Below are positions 7,632-14,585 of a stretch of DNA of 15,925 bases, piece by piece. Each line of letters starts with the position of its first letter. Within the stretch, counting starts at the first letter, position 1. Location: assembly GCA_964508195.1 (NCBI GenBank), contig CAZDSH010000037.1, positions 1-15,925 of the forward strand, read 5' to 3'. This DNA is from JAAYEV01 sp964508195 (GTDB taxonomy: Bacteria; Bacillota; Clostridia; Ch29). Under the pieces are notes generated by a model. That model was given only the letters and a program-made list of their open reading frames with translations. It made no database searches and was not told the DNA's origin. Made by a program: the position numbers and the translations under genes.

Positions 7632-7723
7632 TTTGTTTTCCGTACCATTTTCCACAGTAAATTTAAACTTTATTCGCATTCTATATGGTTTTTCAAAGGA
7701 TAATTTTACAATCGAGGTTTATG

Positions 7724-7752
7724 TCGAAAATTGTTCCCTATAGTGATATAAT
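7724..7752 (+). promoter_or_regulatory. Candidate promoter for the lipoprotein gene
   Basis: TCGAAA (7724-7729, 4 of 6 to TTGACA), 17-nt spacer, perfect TATAAT (7747-7752). Transcription would begin near 7759, giving an unusually long 5' leader of about 208 nt before the ATG at 7967. Confidence 0.5.
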
Positions 7753-7758
7753 TAGGTT

Positions 7759-7966
7759 AACATAATATAAAAAGGGCGTGGGTATAAGCCTCGGCCTATG
7801 GCCCTGAAACACAGGCCCATAACATAGAACCGGGAATGTATACGCAGAGCATAGGGCGCGGGTACAAAACACCAGTCAGAGTACGGGTGCGCGGGATATA
7901 GTGTGCAAGCGCATAGATGCAAAATACCGACCGGTATGGAGTACAGAATATTTTAGGGGGTAACTG
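7759..7966 (+). ncRNA. Structured 5' leader with degenerate GGGCGYGGGTAYAA repeats
   Basis: Hairpins seen: ATGGCCCTG (7798-7806) with CAGGCCCAT (7812-7820), eight pairs around one C-C mismatch and an AAACA loop; GCGC/GTAC (7856-7859, 7862-7865) with GTAC/GCGC (7881-7884, 7889-7892) around an internal loop; and ATACC (7924-7928) with GGTAT (7933-7937). A 14-nt box occurs at 7774-7787 and 7854-7867 (12 of 14 identical), with a looser third copy at about 7886-7899. It matches no riboswitch class whose conserved core I can recall. It may be a cis-regulatory RNA or a set of protein-binding repeats. Confidence 0.35.
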
Positions 7967-9481
7967 ATGAAAAAATCAAGGGGACTTATTTTTTTGTTGT
8001 TAATTATAGCGCTGGCGGTATCCATTGTCGCCTGTTCGCCGGGGGATTTATTGTTAATATTTAACCCCTCCTACGATAAGCAGACAGAGGACAGCAGCCA
8101 GAAGGGAAAAATACCTGGAACCGATGACCAGGAACAGAGTACGGGTGAACAGGACGAAAATCCAGATACAAAGGACGGGGATCTGGATAATGACGCAAAT
8201 CCTATCCTTTATGTAAGTGCAAGCAAATTAAACATAAGACAGGACGCCTCTGTAAAGTCCCCGGCAATAGACGCCGTTATAAAGGGTACCGCGGTGAAGG
8301 TCCTCAAAGAAGAAGTGGACGATGACGATGTTCTATGGTATTTCGTATCTGACGATAGGGATGGGGCCGAAGGGAAGGGCTGGATCGCCGCGGAATATAC
8401 AGTAGCGGACAGGTATGAACTTTTAAGCGATGGCCTGAGGGAATTGGATTATTCGCCGCAACCAAAGATAGACGAATACCCGGGTAATCCCAGGGTCAAA
8501 GTTAAGGGTATTTACGTAACTATTTATTCCGCAGCGGGCCAAAGGCTCGACCAGCTAATCGAAATGGCTAACAATACCGACATAAACACCTTCGTTATAG
8601 ACGTTAAAGAAGACAAGGGCTTTATGCTTTTTAAAACGGAAGCCGCGGACAAGTATTGCCCCGACGCCAATAAAAAAGCTACCGTTAAAGATATCAAGGC
8701 CCTTATGCAAAAGCTTAAGGATAACAATATATATACGATAGCAAGGATCGTCGCCTTTAAGGATCCCACTTATACAAGTCACCATAGGGATAGGGCGATA
8801 GTGTACAAGGCCGATGGCAGGCCCTTTACAAATCAAGACGGTTTAATCTGGGCATCTCCCCACGATAGGATGCTTTGGGAGTACAATATCGCGGTGGCTA
8901 AGGAGGCGGCGGAAGCCGGGTTCAACGAAATACAGTTTGACTATGTAAGGTTTCCCGCCTCCGACGGCGGCAAACTCGATAAACAGTTGGATTATCGTAA
9001 CGAAACCGGAGAAAATAAACCTGAAACTATACAGAATTTCCTAAAATATGCCTACGAAGAACTTTCTAAGAAAAACGTGTATATATCCGCGGACGTATAT
9101 GGGCTCGTAGGTTCCGTATCCGACGATATGGCCCTGGGACAGTACTGGGAGGCTATAAGCAATGTGGTGGATTATATATCGCCAATGATGTACCCAAGCC
9201 ATTACGCAAACGGCACCTACAAGTTATCGGTGCCCGACGCCTACCCCTATGAAACTGTCTATCATTCGACGAAGGATTCCGTTGCGAGGAACAAAAATAT
9301 TGAAACGCCGGCCATTATAAGACCATGGATACAGGACTTCACTGCACCCTGGGTCAAGGGATATATAAAATATGGGCCGGAACAGGTAAGGGCCCAGATA
9401 AGAGCCCTATCAGAAAACGGTATAGACGAATTTATGCTATGGAACCCGAATAACAGATATTCCGAAGACGGCGTCAAATAA
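7967..9481 (+). CDS. Cell-surface lipoprotein with SH3 and DUF4015 glycoside-hydrolase-like domains
   Basis: A 504-residue predicted lipoprotein. Residues 1-22 are a signal peptide with lipobox V-A-C23, so it should be anchored on the outer face of the membrane. Residues about 38-78 are an acidic D/E/Q/G-rich spacer. Residues about 80-146 are a bacterial SH3 domain (L-N-I-R-x-x-A-S...I..G..V.V.....W..V...G..GW.A), usually a wall-binding module. Residues about 176-500 match the putative glycoside hydrolase family DUF4015: G-I-Y-V-T at 181-185, F-D-Y-V-R-F-P at 324-330 with the likely catalytic D325, S-A-D-V-Y-G at 374-379, and R-P-W-I-Q-D-F at 452-458. It probably acts on a wall polysaccharide, but the substrate is unknown. 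Start: ATG at 7967 with AGGGGG at 7955-7960. It has its own promoter and a long structured leader. Confidence 0.88.
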   Translation: MKKSRGLIFLLLIIALAVSIVACSPGDLLLIFNPSYDKQTEDSSQKGKIPGTDDQEQSTGEQDENPDTKDGDLDNDANPILYVSASKLNIRQDASVKSPAIDAVIKGTAVKVLKEEVDDDDVLWYFVSDDRDGAEGKGWIAAEYTVADRYELLSDGLRELDYSPQPKIDEYPGNPRVKVKGIYVTIYSAAGQRLDQLIEMANNTDINTFVIDVKEDKGFMLFKTEAADKYCPDANKKATVKDIKALMQKLKDNNIYTIARIVAFKDPTYTSHHRDRAIVYKADGRPFTNQDGLIWASPHDRMLWEYNIAVAKEAAEAGFNEIQFDYVRFPASDGGKLDKQLDYRNETGENKPETIQNFLKYAYEELSKKNVYISADVYGLVGSVSDDMALGQYWEAISNVVDYISPMMYPSHYANGTYKLSVPDAYPYETVYHSTKDSVARNKNIETPAIIRPWIQDFTAPWVKGYIKYGPEQVRAQIRALSENGIDEFMLWNPNNRYSEDGVK

Positions 9482-9529
9482 ACGGCCCCTTTAAAACCGT
9501 AAATATTTTAAACGCCCTCTTGCCCCTTC

Positions 9530-9603
9530 TTTCCCCGGGCCTTAGACCTTACTACATAAAATACGTAAGTTCTTTATGTATTTGGACGCCCTAAGGGGGG
9601 AAA
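9530..9603. repeat. Large imperfect inverted repeat (twin element A)
   Basis: TTTCCCC (9530-9536) plus CCTTAG (9540-9545) pairs with CTAAGG (9591-9596) plus GGGGAAA (9597-9603): 13 bp with one 3-nt bulge. Nested inside, TACATAAA (9553-9560) pairs with TTTATGTA (9573-9580). It lies 49 nt after the lipoprotein stop. It could act as a transcription terminator or RNA stabiliser, but no T-tract follows the stem. Confidence 0.6.
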
Positions 9604-9620
9604 ACTATTTATATCAAATA

Positions 9621-9662
9621 CCCGGGCATTAGAAATATCAAATATACAGCCTAAGCCCCGGG
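9621..9662. repeat. Second imperfect inverted repeat (twin element B)
   Basis: CCCGGG..TTAG (9621-9632) pairs with CTAA..CCCGGG (9651-9662): 6 bp, a 2-nt internal mismatch, then 4 bp, with an 18-nt A/T-rich loop. The left arm repeats that of element A (CCCGGGC, then C or A, then TTAGA, in both). The 10-mer ATATCAAATA occurs twice, at 9611-9620 and 9635-9644. It ends 32 nt before the uracil-DNA glycosylase start. Confidence 0.55.
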
Positions 9663-9694
9663 ACGGATTATTGATAAAACATTAAGGGAGACAA

Positions 9695-10270
9695 TTGGGT
9701 TTGGATGATTCACTTCTTACAATACTTCCGGAGCATATTCCTCCGGTTAATAGCCAATCCTGCCGCCAATGCGAACTCAGCACCCATGGATCTCGGATTA
9801 TATGGGGAGAGGGTAACCCCTCGGCCCCTGTATTTGTCGTTTTGGATAACCCGGGGGCCAGGGAGGATAAGGACGGTCGGCCTTTTTTATGCGGCACGAG
9901 AAAGACTTTACAAAGGGCGATCCACGAATCGGGGCTTAGTCTAGATACGGTCTACGTTACATATATCCTAAAATGTCGCCCTAGACGCGCCTACGATAAG
10001 CCCGCTGCGAGAATTACCTGTATTAAATATTTATGGGGTCAATTGGATGCCCTGGCCCCAGATATCGTAGTATGCTTAGGGAATACAGCTTGCCAGGCCT
10101 TTTTTGAAAACCCAGAAACCGAGGCAAAGACCTTAAGGGGCGAAGTACATACCGTGAAGGGTTATAAAACAATAGCCTCGTACCATCCCCTAGCTGTTAG
10201 AAGAAGGCCCGTGCTTTACAGATACTTCCTTGAGGACTGGAACCTCGTAGCCCGCCAACTACCTGAATAA
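9695..10270 (+). CDS. Uracil-DNA glycosylase, 4Fe-4S family (type 4/5-like)
   Basis: A 191-residue member of the UDG superfamily that removes uracil, or a related deaminated base, from DNA as the first step of base-excision repair. Four cysteines are placed as in the iron-sulfur UDGs: C23-x2-C26 and C94-x14-C109, the latter pair bracketing the K-C-R-P...C-x-x-Y-L region. Motif 1 here is L-D-N52-P-G-A-R-E-D with D-G-R-P-F after it, instead of the classical family-4 G-E-A-P-G. The C-terminal motif is S-Y-H164-P-L-A. Start is TTG at 9695 with AAGGGAG at 9684-9690. There is no in-frame ATG near the start, and the next methionine is far into the fold. Likely a single-gene unit; no clear promoter was found in the hairpin-rich upstream gap. 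Confidence 0.85.
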   Translation: MGLDDSLLTILPEHIPPVNSQSCRQCELSTHGSRIIWGEGNPSAPVFVVLDNPGAREDKDGRPFLCGTRKTLQRAIHESGLSLDTVYVTYILKCRPRRAYDKPAARITCIKYLWGQLDALAPDIVVCLGNTACQAFFENPETEAKTLRGEVHTVKGYKTIASYHPLAVRRRPVLYRYFLEDWNLVARQLPE

Positions 10271-10369
10271 AAACAAATCCCTATAGCGCTTCGCGGTCTA
10301 TTACCAGCGCTGCCAATAGGTGCCACTTTTATTCCTAATCCGATACGTTTTTCCCCTGTTCCCTATAGC

Positions 10370-10388
10370 ATAACGAATATTCCGTTAT
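10370..10388. promoter_or_regulatory. Operator-like palindrome upstream of the methyltransferase
   Basis: ATAACG (10370-10375) and CGTTAT (10383-10388) flank AATATTC, giving a 19-bp near-perfect palindrome of the size and form of a dimeric repressor site. It lies 26 nt upstream of the -35 of the methyltransferase promoter. It is also possible as a small hairpin downstream of the glycosylase gene, but no T-tract follows. Confidence 0.35.
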
Positions 10389-10414
10389 ACAGGCCTATTA
10401 TCCCTCCGTCATTA

Positions 10415-10443
10415 TTGCTTAAAAGACCCGATTAAAATATAAT
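10415..10443 (+). promoter_or_regulatory. Promoter of the ccrM-like gene
   Basis: TTGCTT (10415-10420), 17-nt spacer, perfect TATAAT (10438-10443). Predicted start near 10450, leaving a leader of about 27 nt that contains the ribosome-binding site GGAGATGAT (10462-10470). No GANTC site lies between 10271 and the ATG, so methylation feedback on this promoter of the kind known for Caulobacter ccrM is not indicated. Confidence 0.6.
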
Positions 10444-10476
10444 AAAACATAATGAACCTATGGAGATGATATTATC

Positions 10477-11565
10477 ATGCTACCATTAAACAGGATAATC
10501 AACGGTGATTGCGTAGAGGTCCTTCGTTCCCTACCGGAAAAATCCATCGATCTGATATTTGCGGATCCCCCCTACAATTTACAATTACAGGATGTATTGT
10601 ATAGGCCCGACATGACAAAAGTAGCCGCGGTAAAGGATCCCTGGGACCGGTTTGATTCGACAAAGGCCTATGACGAATTCACGGTCAAATGGTTAACCGC
10701 ATGTAAACGCGTCCTAAAGCCGACGGGTACGATTTGGGTTATCGGTTCCTATCACAATATATTTAGGGTAGGTACGATAATGCAGGACCTCGGTTTTTGG
10801 ATATTAAACGACATTATATGGATAAAAACAAACCCTATGCCTAATTTCCGTGGTGTACGGTTTACGAATGCCCACGAAACCTTAATCTGGGCAAGCACAA
10901 AAAAAGGTGCAGGGTACACGTTTAACCATCAAGCAATGAAAGGCCTAAACGACGAAAAACAGATGCGGTCCGATTGGTGGCTTTTACCCCTGGCAAGGGG
11001 CTCTGAAAGGATCAGGGACAAGGAAGGAAACAAAGCCCATTCAACGCAAAAGCCCGAGGCACTATTATACAGGGTTATACTAGCCTCTAGCGATCCGGGG
11101 GATGTGGTACTAGATCCGTTCTTCGGAAGCGGCACAACGGGCGCTGTGGCAAAGCGCCTTCATAGGAATTGGATCGGCATCGAAAATGAAAAAAAATATA
11201 TAGATATTGCAAAGCAGCGTATAGAGAAAATACAGGCTAAACCCTTTGATGATAAAACCTTCGATGTAAAGAGTAAGGCAAAGACCGCCCCAAGGGTACC
11301 CTTCTCCACTTTAATCGAAAATGGTTATCTGCAACCGGGTCAGAGACTAATATTTGCTAAGGATCCGGCCCGCTTTGCCACGATTAAGCCCGATGCACGG
11401 CTACGTACAGCGGATGGCTTTGAAGGGAGTATCCATCAAGCGGGAAGACATTATATGAATGATGCGCCATGTAACGGCTGGGTACATTGGTATTTATACG
11501 TTAACGGTCAACTAAAAAGCCTTAACGATATTCGGAAAAAATACAGAAGGGAAAATATGTCCTAG
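10477..11565 (+). CDS. ccrM: CcrM-like DNA adenine N6-methyltransferase (orphan)
   Basis: A 362-residue beta-class DNA methyltransferase. Catalytic motif IV A-D30-P-P-Y33-N-L-Q-L comes first and the SAM-binding motif F216-G-S-G-T-T-G (preceded by D-P-F) comes near 213-222, the order of beta enzymes. Between them lie I-G-S-Y-H-N-I-F-R-V-G (89-99), N-P-M-P-N-F (119-124), A-H-E-T-L-I-W-A (132-139) and S-T-Q-K-P-E-A-L-L (189-197). Residues about 272-358 match the C-terminal domain of CcrM: P-R-V-P-F near 272-276, G-S-I-H near 317, and C-N-G-W-x-x-W near 332-338. All of this agrees, as I remember it, with alphaproteobacterial CcrM, which methylates the A of GANTC; the specificity here is inferred. 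Start ATG at 10477 with GGAGATGAT upstream. No endonuclease gene is next to it. In a clostridial setting this suggests horizontal acquisition. Confidence 0.9.
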   Translation: MLPLNRIINGDCVEVLRSLPEKSIDLIFADPPYNLQLQDVLYRPDMTKVAAVKDPWDRFDSTKAYDEFTVKWLTACKRVLKPTGTIWVIGSYHNIFRVGTIMQDLGFWILNDIIWIKTNPMPNFRGVRFTNAHETLIWASTKKGAGYTFNHQAMKGLNDEKQMRSDWWLLPLARGSERIRDKEGNKAHSTQKPEALLYRVILASSDPGDVVLDPFFGSGTTGAVAKRLHRNWIGIENEKKYIDIAKQRIEKIQAKPFDDKTFDVKSKAKTAPRVPFSTLIENGYLQPGQRLIFAKDPARFATIKPDARLRTADGFEGSIHQAGRHYMNDAPCNGWVHWYLYVNGQLKSLNDIRKKYRRENMS

Positions 11566-11585
11566 GATGAAAGCCCGGATTAGGA

Positions 11586-11643
11586 GCATCTACGTCATCG
11601 CCTTCGAGCCCGTGTAGGATCCGGCATCCACGTCATCGATGCC
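11586..11643. repeat. 15-bp direct repeat and small hairpin between convergent genes
   Basis: GCATCTACGTCATCG (11586-11600) recurs as GCATCCACGTCATCG (11624-11638), 14 of 15 identical. The second copy forms part of a hairpin, GGCATC (11623-11628) with GATGCC (11638-11643). It sits between the stops of the methyltransferase and the antiporter. It may contribute to termination, but there is no T-tract. Confidence 0.5.
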
Positions 11644-11661
11644 TATAGACTACACTTTCGG

Positions 11662-13014
11662 CTAATGACGCATACCTTCCCCGGTCACCTTTACGTACTC
11701 AGATTTGTAACGCCGTACCGCAACAAAATAATTGTATATAAAGGGCACAAACAGATAAAAAGCAAAGGGTGCTATCTTTGCCAATTGTACATCCCAGGTA
11801 GTAGCCGGTATTAGGCCCGCTATGTTCCAGGGTATGGCCGCTGCAAAAAGGACCGCTGTGTTACTTAGATCTATAGCTAATTCATAGCTTTTAAACCCCT
11901 TTTTCCTATAAGTGTCCTCCATTATTTCGCTTGCCATAACGATTGCGATGGACTGATTGCCGCCGAAACATGCACTAACGAGGGAGGTACCCGCTGTCGC
12001 CAACAAAATCCCGGCCCTTGTACGCGCCTTTTTGAACAGGCCACCGGCCTTTTTAAACAAATCCATCCCTTCAAAGATGCCGGCCATGGCACAGGACACG
12101 GACACTACGAAGGCCGCCTGTACCATCGATACTAAACCGCCGCCCTTTATTACGTCCACAAGGGGGTTATCATCCTCTAATACAAATCCGAAGACAAGAG
12201 CCCTAAAAATGCTACCTGCAGTGGCTTTTTGCATAACTGCAGCGATAACTATTCCCGTTATAATGCTTACTCCCATGGATTTTCTTACGTTTATCTGGAG
12301 GATGCTAAGGGTAAGCATTACAAAGGCCGGCAACATCACTACATAGCTTATGTTAAAACAATTCTTGATCTCCGTTAATATGTCCCTATTTATGTTGTCT
12401 AAAGGGTTGGAATAGGACAACACTAGATACATCAGCGATACGATTAAAAACGGTATATAGGTAGTCCTTCTAAAGCCCCTGAGCATAGGGTATAGCTCAA
12501 TATTTGTTTGGTTCGCTACAAGGGCGGCGCTAGAGGACATAGGCGATGTTCTGTCCCCGAAATAGCAGCCCGAAAGGATTGCACCGGCAGCCAGGTTTAG
12601 GTTTATATCCCCGCCCCGGGCCATTATAATTAGCACTATACCTATAGTACTAGCAGCGCCTAGGGAGGTACCGAGCATATATCCCACCATTGATGTGGTC
12701 AGAAATGCAAACAATACAAAAAACCTAGGGTGCATAATATTTAAACTATAATATACGATAGATGGGATAGTACCGCCAACTAGCCATGAAGCCGTTACAA
12801 GGCCTATGAGGGAAAACATTTTAAGGACTACAAGGGCCTTTTTACCGCCGGCTAGCGCAGTTAACGCTATCTCTTTAGGTGCGCTGCCCAATCTTAACGA
12901 AATCAGTACAAAAATTATAAAGCTAAGAAAGATTCCGTACCCGATATATATTCCCTTTAGCACGACGAAGGTCAACACGGCGAACGATAATATAAACCCC
13001 GATAGGATCAACAT
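11662..13014 (-). CDS. nhaC: NhaC-family Na+/H+ antiporter
   Basis: A 450-residue polytopic membrane protein with about 11-12 hydrophobic helices, presumed to exchange cytoplasmic sodium for protons or to be a related organic-acid/sodium antiporter. The family mark is G-C-Y-F-G-D-R-T-S-P-M-S-S-S (about 149-162), the counterpart of the conserved G-x-x-F-G-D-x-x-S-P-x-S segment of NhaC. Others are G-T-S-L-G-A-A-S-T-I-G near 115-125 and the C-terminal half-repeat S-A-C-F-G-G-N-Q-S-I-A. Length is typical of the family. Start: ATG at 13014 with AGGGGAGG 8 nt upstream. A terminator-like hairpin at 13099-13146 separates it from the upstream dehydrogenase, so it is probably its own unit. Substrate assignment within the family (sodium, or malate/lactate as in MleN) is not certain. 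Confidence 0.88.
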   Translation of the reverse strand: MLILSGFILSFAVLTFVVLKGIYIGYGIFLSFIIFVLISLRLGSAPKEIALTALAGGKKALVVLKMFSLIGLVTASWLVGGTIPSIVYYSLNIMHPRFFVLFAFLTTSMVGYMLGTSLGAASTIGIVLIIMARGGDINLNLAAGAILSGCYFGDRTSPMSSSAALVANQTNIELYPMLRGFRRTTYIPFLIVSLMYLVLSYSNPLDNINRDILTEIKNCFNISYVVMLPAFVMLTLSILQINVRKSMGVSIITGIVIAAVMQKATAGSIFRALVFGFVLEDDNPLVDVIKGGGLVSMVQAAFVVSVSCAMAGIFEGMDLFKKAGGLFKKARTRAGILLATAGTSLVSACFGGNQSIAIVMASEIMEDTYRKKGFKSYELAIDLSNTAVLFAAAIPWNIAGLIPATTWDVQLAKIAPFAFYLFVPFIYNYFVAVRRYKSEYVKVTGEGMRH

Positions 13015-13098
13015 CTATTTTTCCTCCCCTGCCTATACGCGACATATCCATATATAACTATACCAGATTTCGCCGCCCTTCGGATACACTTTACCGTT

Positions 13099-13146
13099 TA
13101 AAAGATAAGGCATAGCCGCCGACCAGCGTCTACACCTTATCTTTTA
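13099..13146 (-). terminator. Intrinsic terminator after the aldehyde dehydrogenase gene
   Basis: TAAAAGATAAGG (13099-13110) pairs perfectly with CCTTATCTTTTA (13135-13146): 12 bp with a 24-nt loop. On the minus strand the 3' arm ends in TTTTA and continues AACGG, so the T-tract is part of the stem. It begins 25 nt after the dehydrogenase stop. The symmetric A/T ends would also let it work on the plus strand, where no gene needs it. Confidence 0.6.
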
Positions 13147-13170
13147 TTCGCTACGCTATCAATTAATAGC

Positions 13171-14532
13171 CTATTTCGCCCAGATCTCCTCATCCGTCGG
13201 CGGTTCGCCTTCCCTGGGATAAGCGATTATACCTATATTTAGCAGGTGCTCATAGGTTAGGTTCTCCGATATGCTGTTCCCGCCCCAGGAGCCACAGCCT
13301 AATGAAGGCGTCGGGTTCAGGTGCGTAAATAATCCGCCGCCCCCCGCAGCGATACCCGGCACATTGACTAAAAGCCTTCCTACGGGGAGCTCCGCCGCGG
13401 CATATTCTATGTTCGCCCTGTTGTTAGAATGAACCGCCGCCGTATGCCCCGCCCCTTGGTACAATAAATTTGCTTTGGCGATTGCCACCCCTTCCTTGAA
13501 ATCCCTACATGTTGTTAATATCAGTACAGGACAAAGTTTCTCACCGCACAATACATCCTCGCTGCCCCGGGCTTCAACGGCTACCGCTAATACAGGTGTA
13601 TCTTCGGGGACGTTTATGCCAGCTTTTTTAGCTATTTCAAAGGCGGGTCGTCCTATTATATCTGCCTGGGGCCTTCCGTCCTTAAATAATATATCCCTTA
13701 TATCGGCTACTGCGGCTTTATCCTCTATATAATAGACACCCTGCCCTTCCAAGGCCTTAACCATTGCCGTTTTTTTGTCCCCGGGCACTATAACGGACTG
13801 ATTACAGGCACATATTATACCGTTGTCAAAGCTCCTGCCCATCACTATAAACTGGGCTGCTAAATCTAAATCGTCGTATTCCTCGTCTATTATCGCCTGA
13901 ACATTACCCTGGCCTACGCCGAAGGCCGGTTTGCCACTGGAATAGGCCGCCTTTACCATACCCATACCGCCAGTAGCTACTATTACGTCGGAGGTTGCCA
14001 TAAGCTCACGGGTCGCTTCATGGCTGGGATCCTCCACCATCTGGATTACATGCTCCGGTGCCCCGATCTCCATTAGGGCCTTATTCATGTATTCTATGGT
14101 CTTAGACGTTGTTTTTATAGCCCTGGGGTGGGGTGAAACGATTATTGTATTTCTACCCTTTATAGCCAGCATTGCATTGCCTAGGGGCGTTATCGTGGGA
14201 TTGGTAGTAGGCGCTACCGATGCGATTACGCCCTTGGGATGGGCTACGTAAACAAGCCCCTTTTCCCGATCCCTTTTTATTATACCTACTGATTTTTTGT
14301 TTTTCATAGTAAGCCATACGCCGGAGCCCATAGTGGTATTCTTTATCACCTTAGATTCTATATCCCCCATATTAGTTTCCTCGACGGCTAACTCCGCCAG
14401 CTCCCTCGCATTGTCGCTTACGGCCCTGTTTATTACGCGACACATTTGGTCAACTTCTTCCTGACTACAATTTCGCAACTTTTCAAGGGCTATCCTCGAT
14501 CTTTTTAACAATGTTTCAAGTTTTTGACTCAT
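13171..14532 (-). CDS. CoA-acylating aldehyde dehydrogenase
   Basis: A 453-residue member of the aldehyde dehydrogenase superfamily, CoA-acylating branch (as in EutE, PduP, SucD and the N-terminal half of AdhE): aldehyde + CoA + NAD(P)+ to acyl-CoA + NAD(P)H, or the reverse. Catalytic cysteine C241 lies in F-D-N-G-I-I-C-A-C-N-Q-S-V. The nucleotide-binding region A-T-G-G-M-G-M-V-K-A-A-Y is at about 186-197, and the Gly-rich G-G-G-G-L-F-T-H-L-N-P end motif near 397-407. Start: ATG at 14532, 6 nt after AAAGGAGG (14539-14546). The in-frame ATG at 14538 touches that site and is unlikely. It follows the butyrate kinase gene by 53 nt on the same strand, so an operon. Substrate could be acetaldehyde, butyraldehyde, succinate semialdehyde or sulfoacetaldehyde; context favours a short acyl chain. 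Confidence 0.88.
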   Translation of the reverse strand: MSQKLETLLKRSRIALEKLRNCSQEEVDQMCRVINRAVSDNARELAELAVEETNMGDIESKVIKNTTMGSGVWLTMKNKKSVGIIKRDREKGLVYVAHPKGVIASVAPTTNPTITPLGNAMLAIKGRNTIIVSPHPRAIKTTSKTIEYMNKALMEIGAPEHVIQMVEDPSHEATRELMATSDVIVATGGMGMVKAAYSSGKPAFGVGQGNVQAIIDEEYDDLDLAAQFIVMGRSFDNGIICACNQSVIVPGDKKTAMVKALEGQGVYYIEDKAAVADIRDILFKDGRPQADIIGRPAFEIAKKAGINVPEDTPVLAVAVEARGSEDVLCGEKLCPVLILTTCRDFKEGVAIAKANLLYQGAGHTAAVHSNNRANIEYAAAELPVGRLLVNVPGIAAGGGGLFTHLNPTPSLGCGSWGGNSISENLTYEHLLNIGIIAYPREGEPPTDEEIWAK

Positions 14533-14585
14533 TTTCATCCTCCTTTAAGGATTTAATTTTTTTATTTCGTTCATATTTCCCCTGA

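Larger units (their letters stand above)
7461..7966. other. 506-nt non-coding region: two divergent promoters and a repeat-rich leader
   Basis: No convincing gene. A 65-codon minus-strand frame (7482-7679) has no ribosome-binding site and overlaps the promoter of the coiled-coil gene. The region holds that promoter (7603-7631, minus), a plus-strand promoter (7724-7752), and about 200 nt of structured, repeat-containing leader running up to the lipoprotein gene. Each is listed separately. Confidence 0.6.

Noticed and set aside
7482..7679. A 65-codon minus-strand frame starting M-R-I-K-F-K-F, slightly like a Cas6 N-terminus, ending near GGGGATTGAAAG, which resembles the end of some CRISPR repeats
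   Set aside because: There is no ribosome-binding site, the best promoter of the coiled-coil gene lies inside it, there is only one copy of the repeat-like string, and no spacers or other cas genes are seen.
7771..7850. Cyclic-di-GMP (GEMM) riboswitch, suggested by the AAGCCTCGGCCTATGG stretch
   Set aside because: The rest of the conserved GEMM core and its two-stem arrangement could not be found.
10271..10476. Gene remnants or an endonuclease fragment next to the methyltransferase
   Set aside because: All frames are short and broken; only a palindrome, a promoter and a ribosome-binding site are seen.
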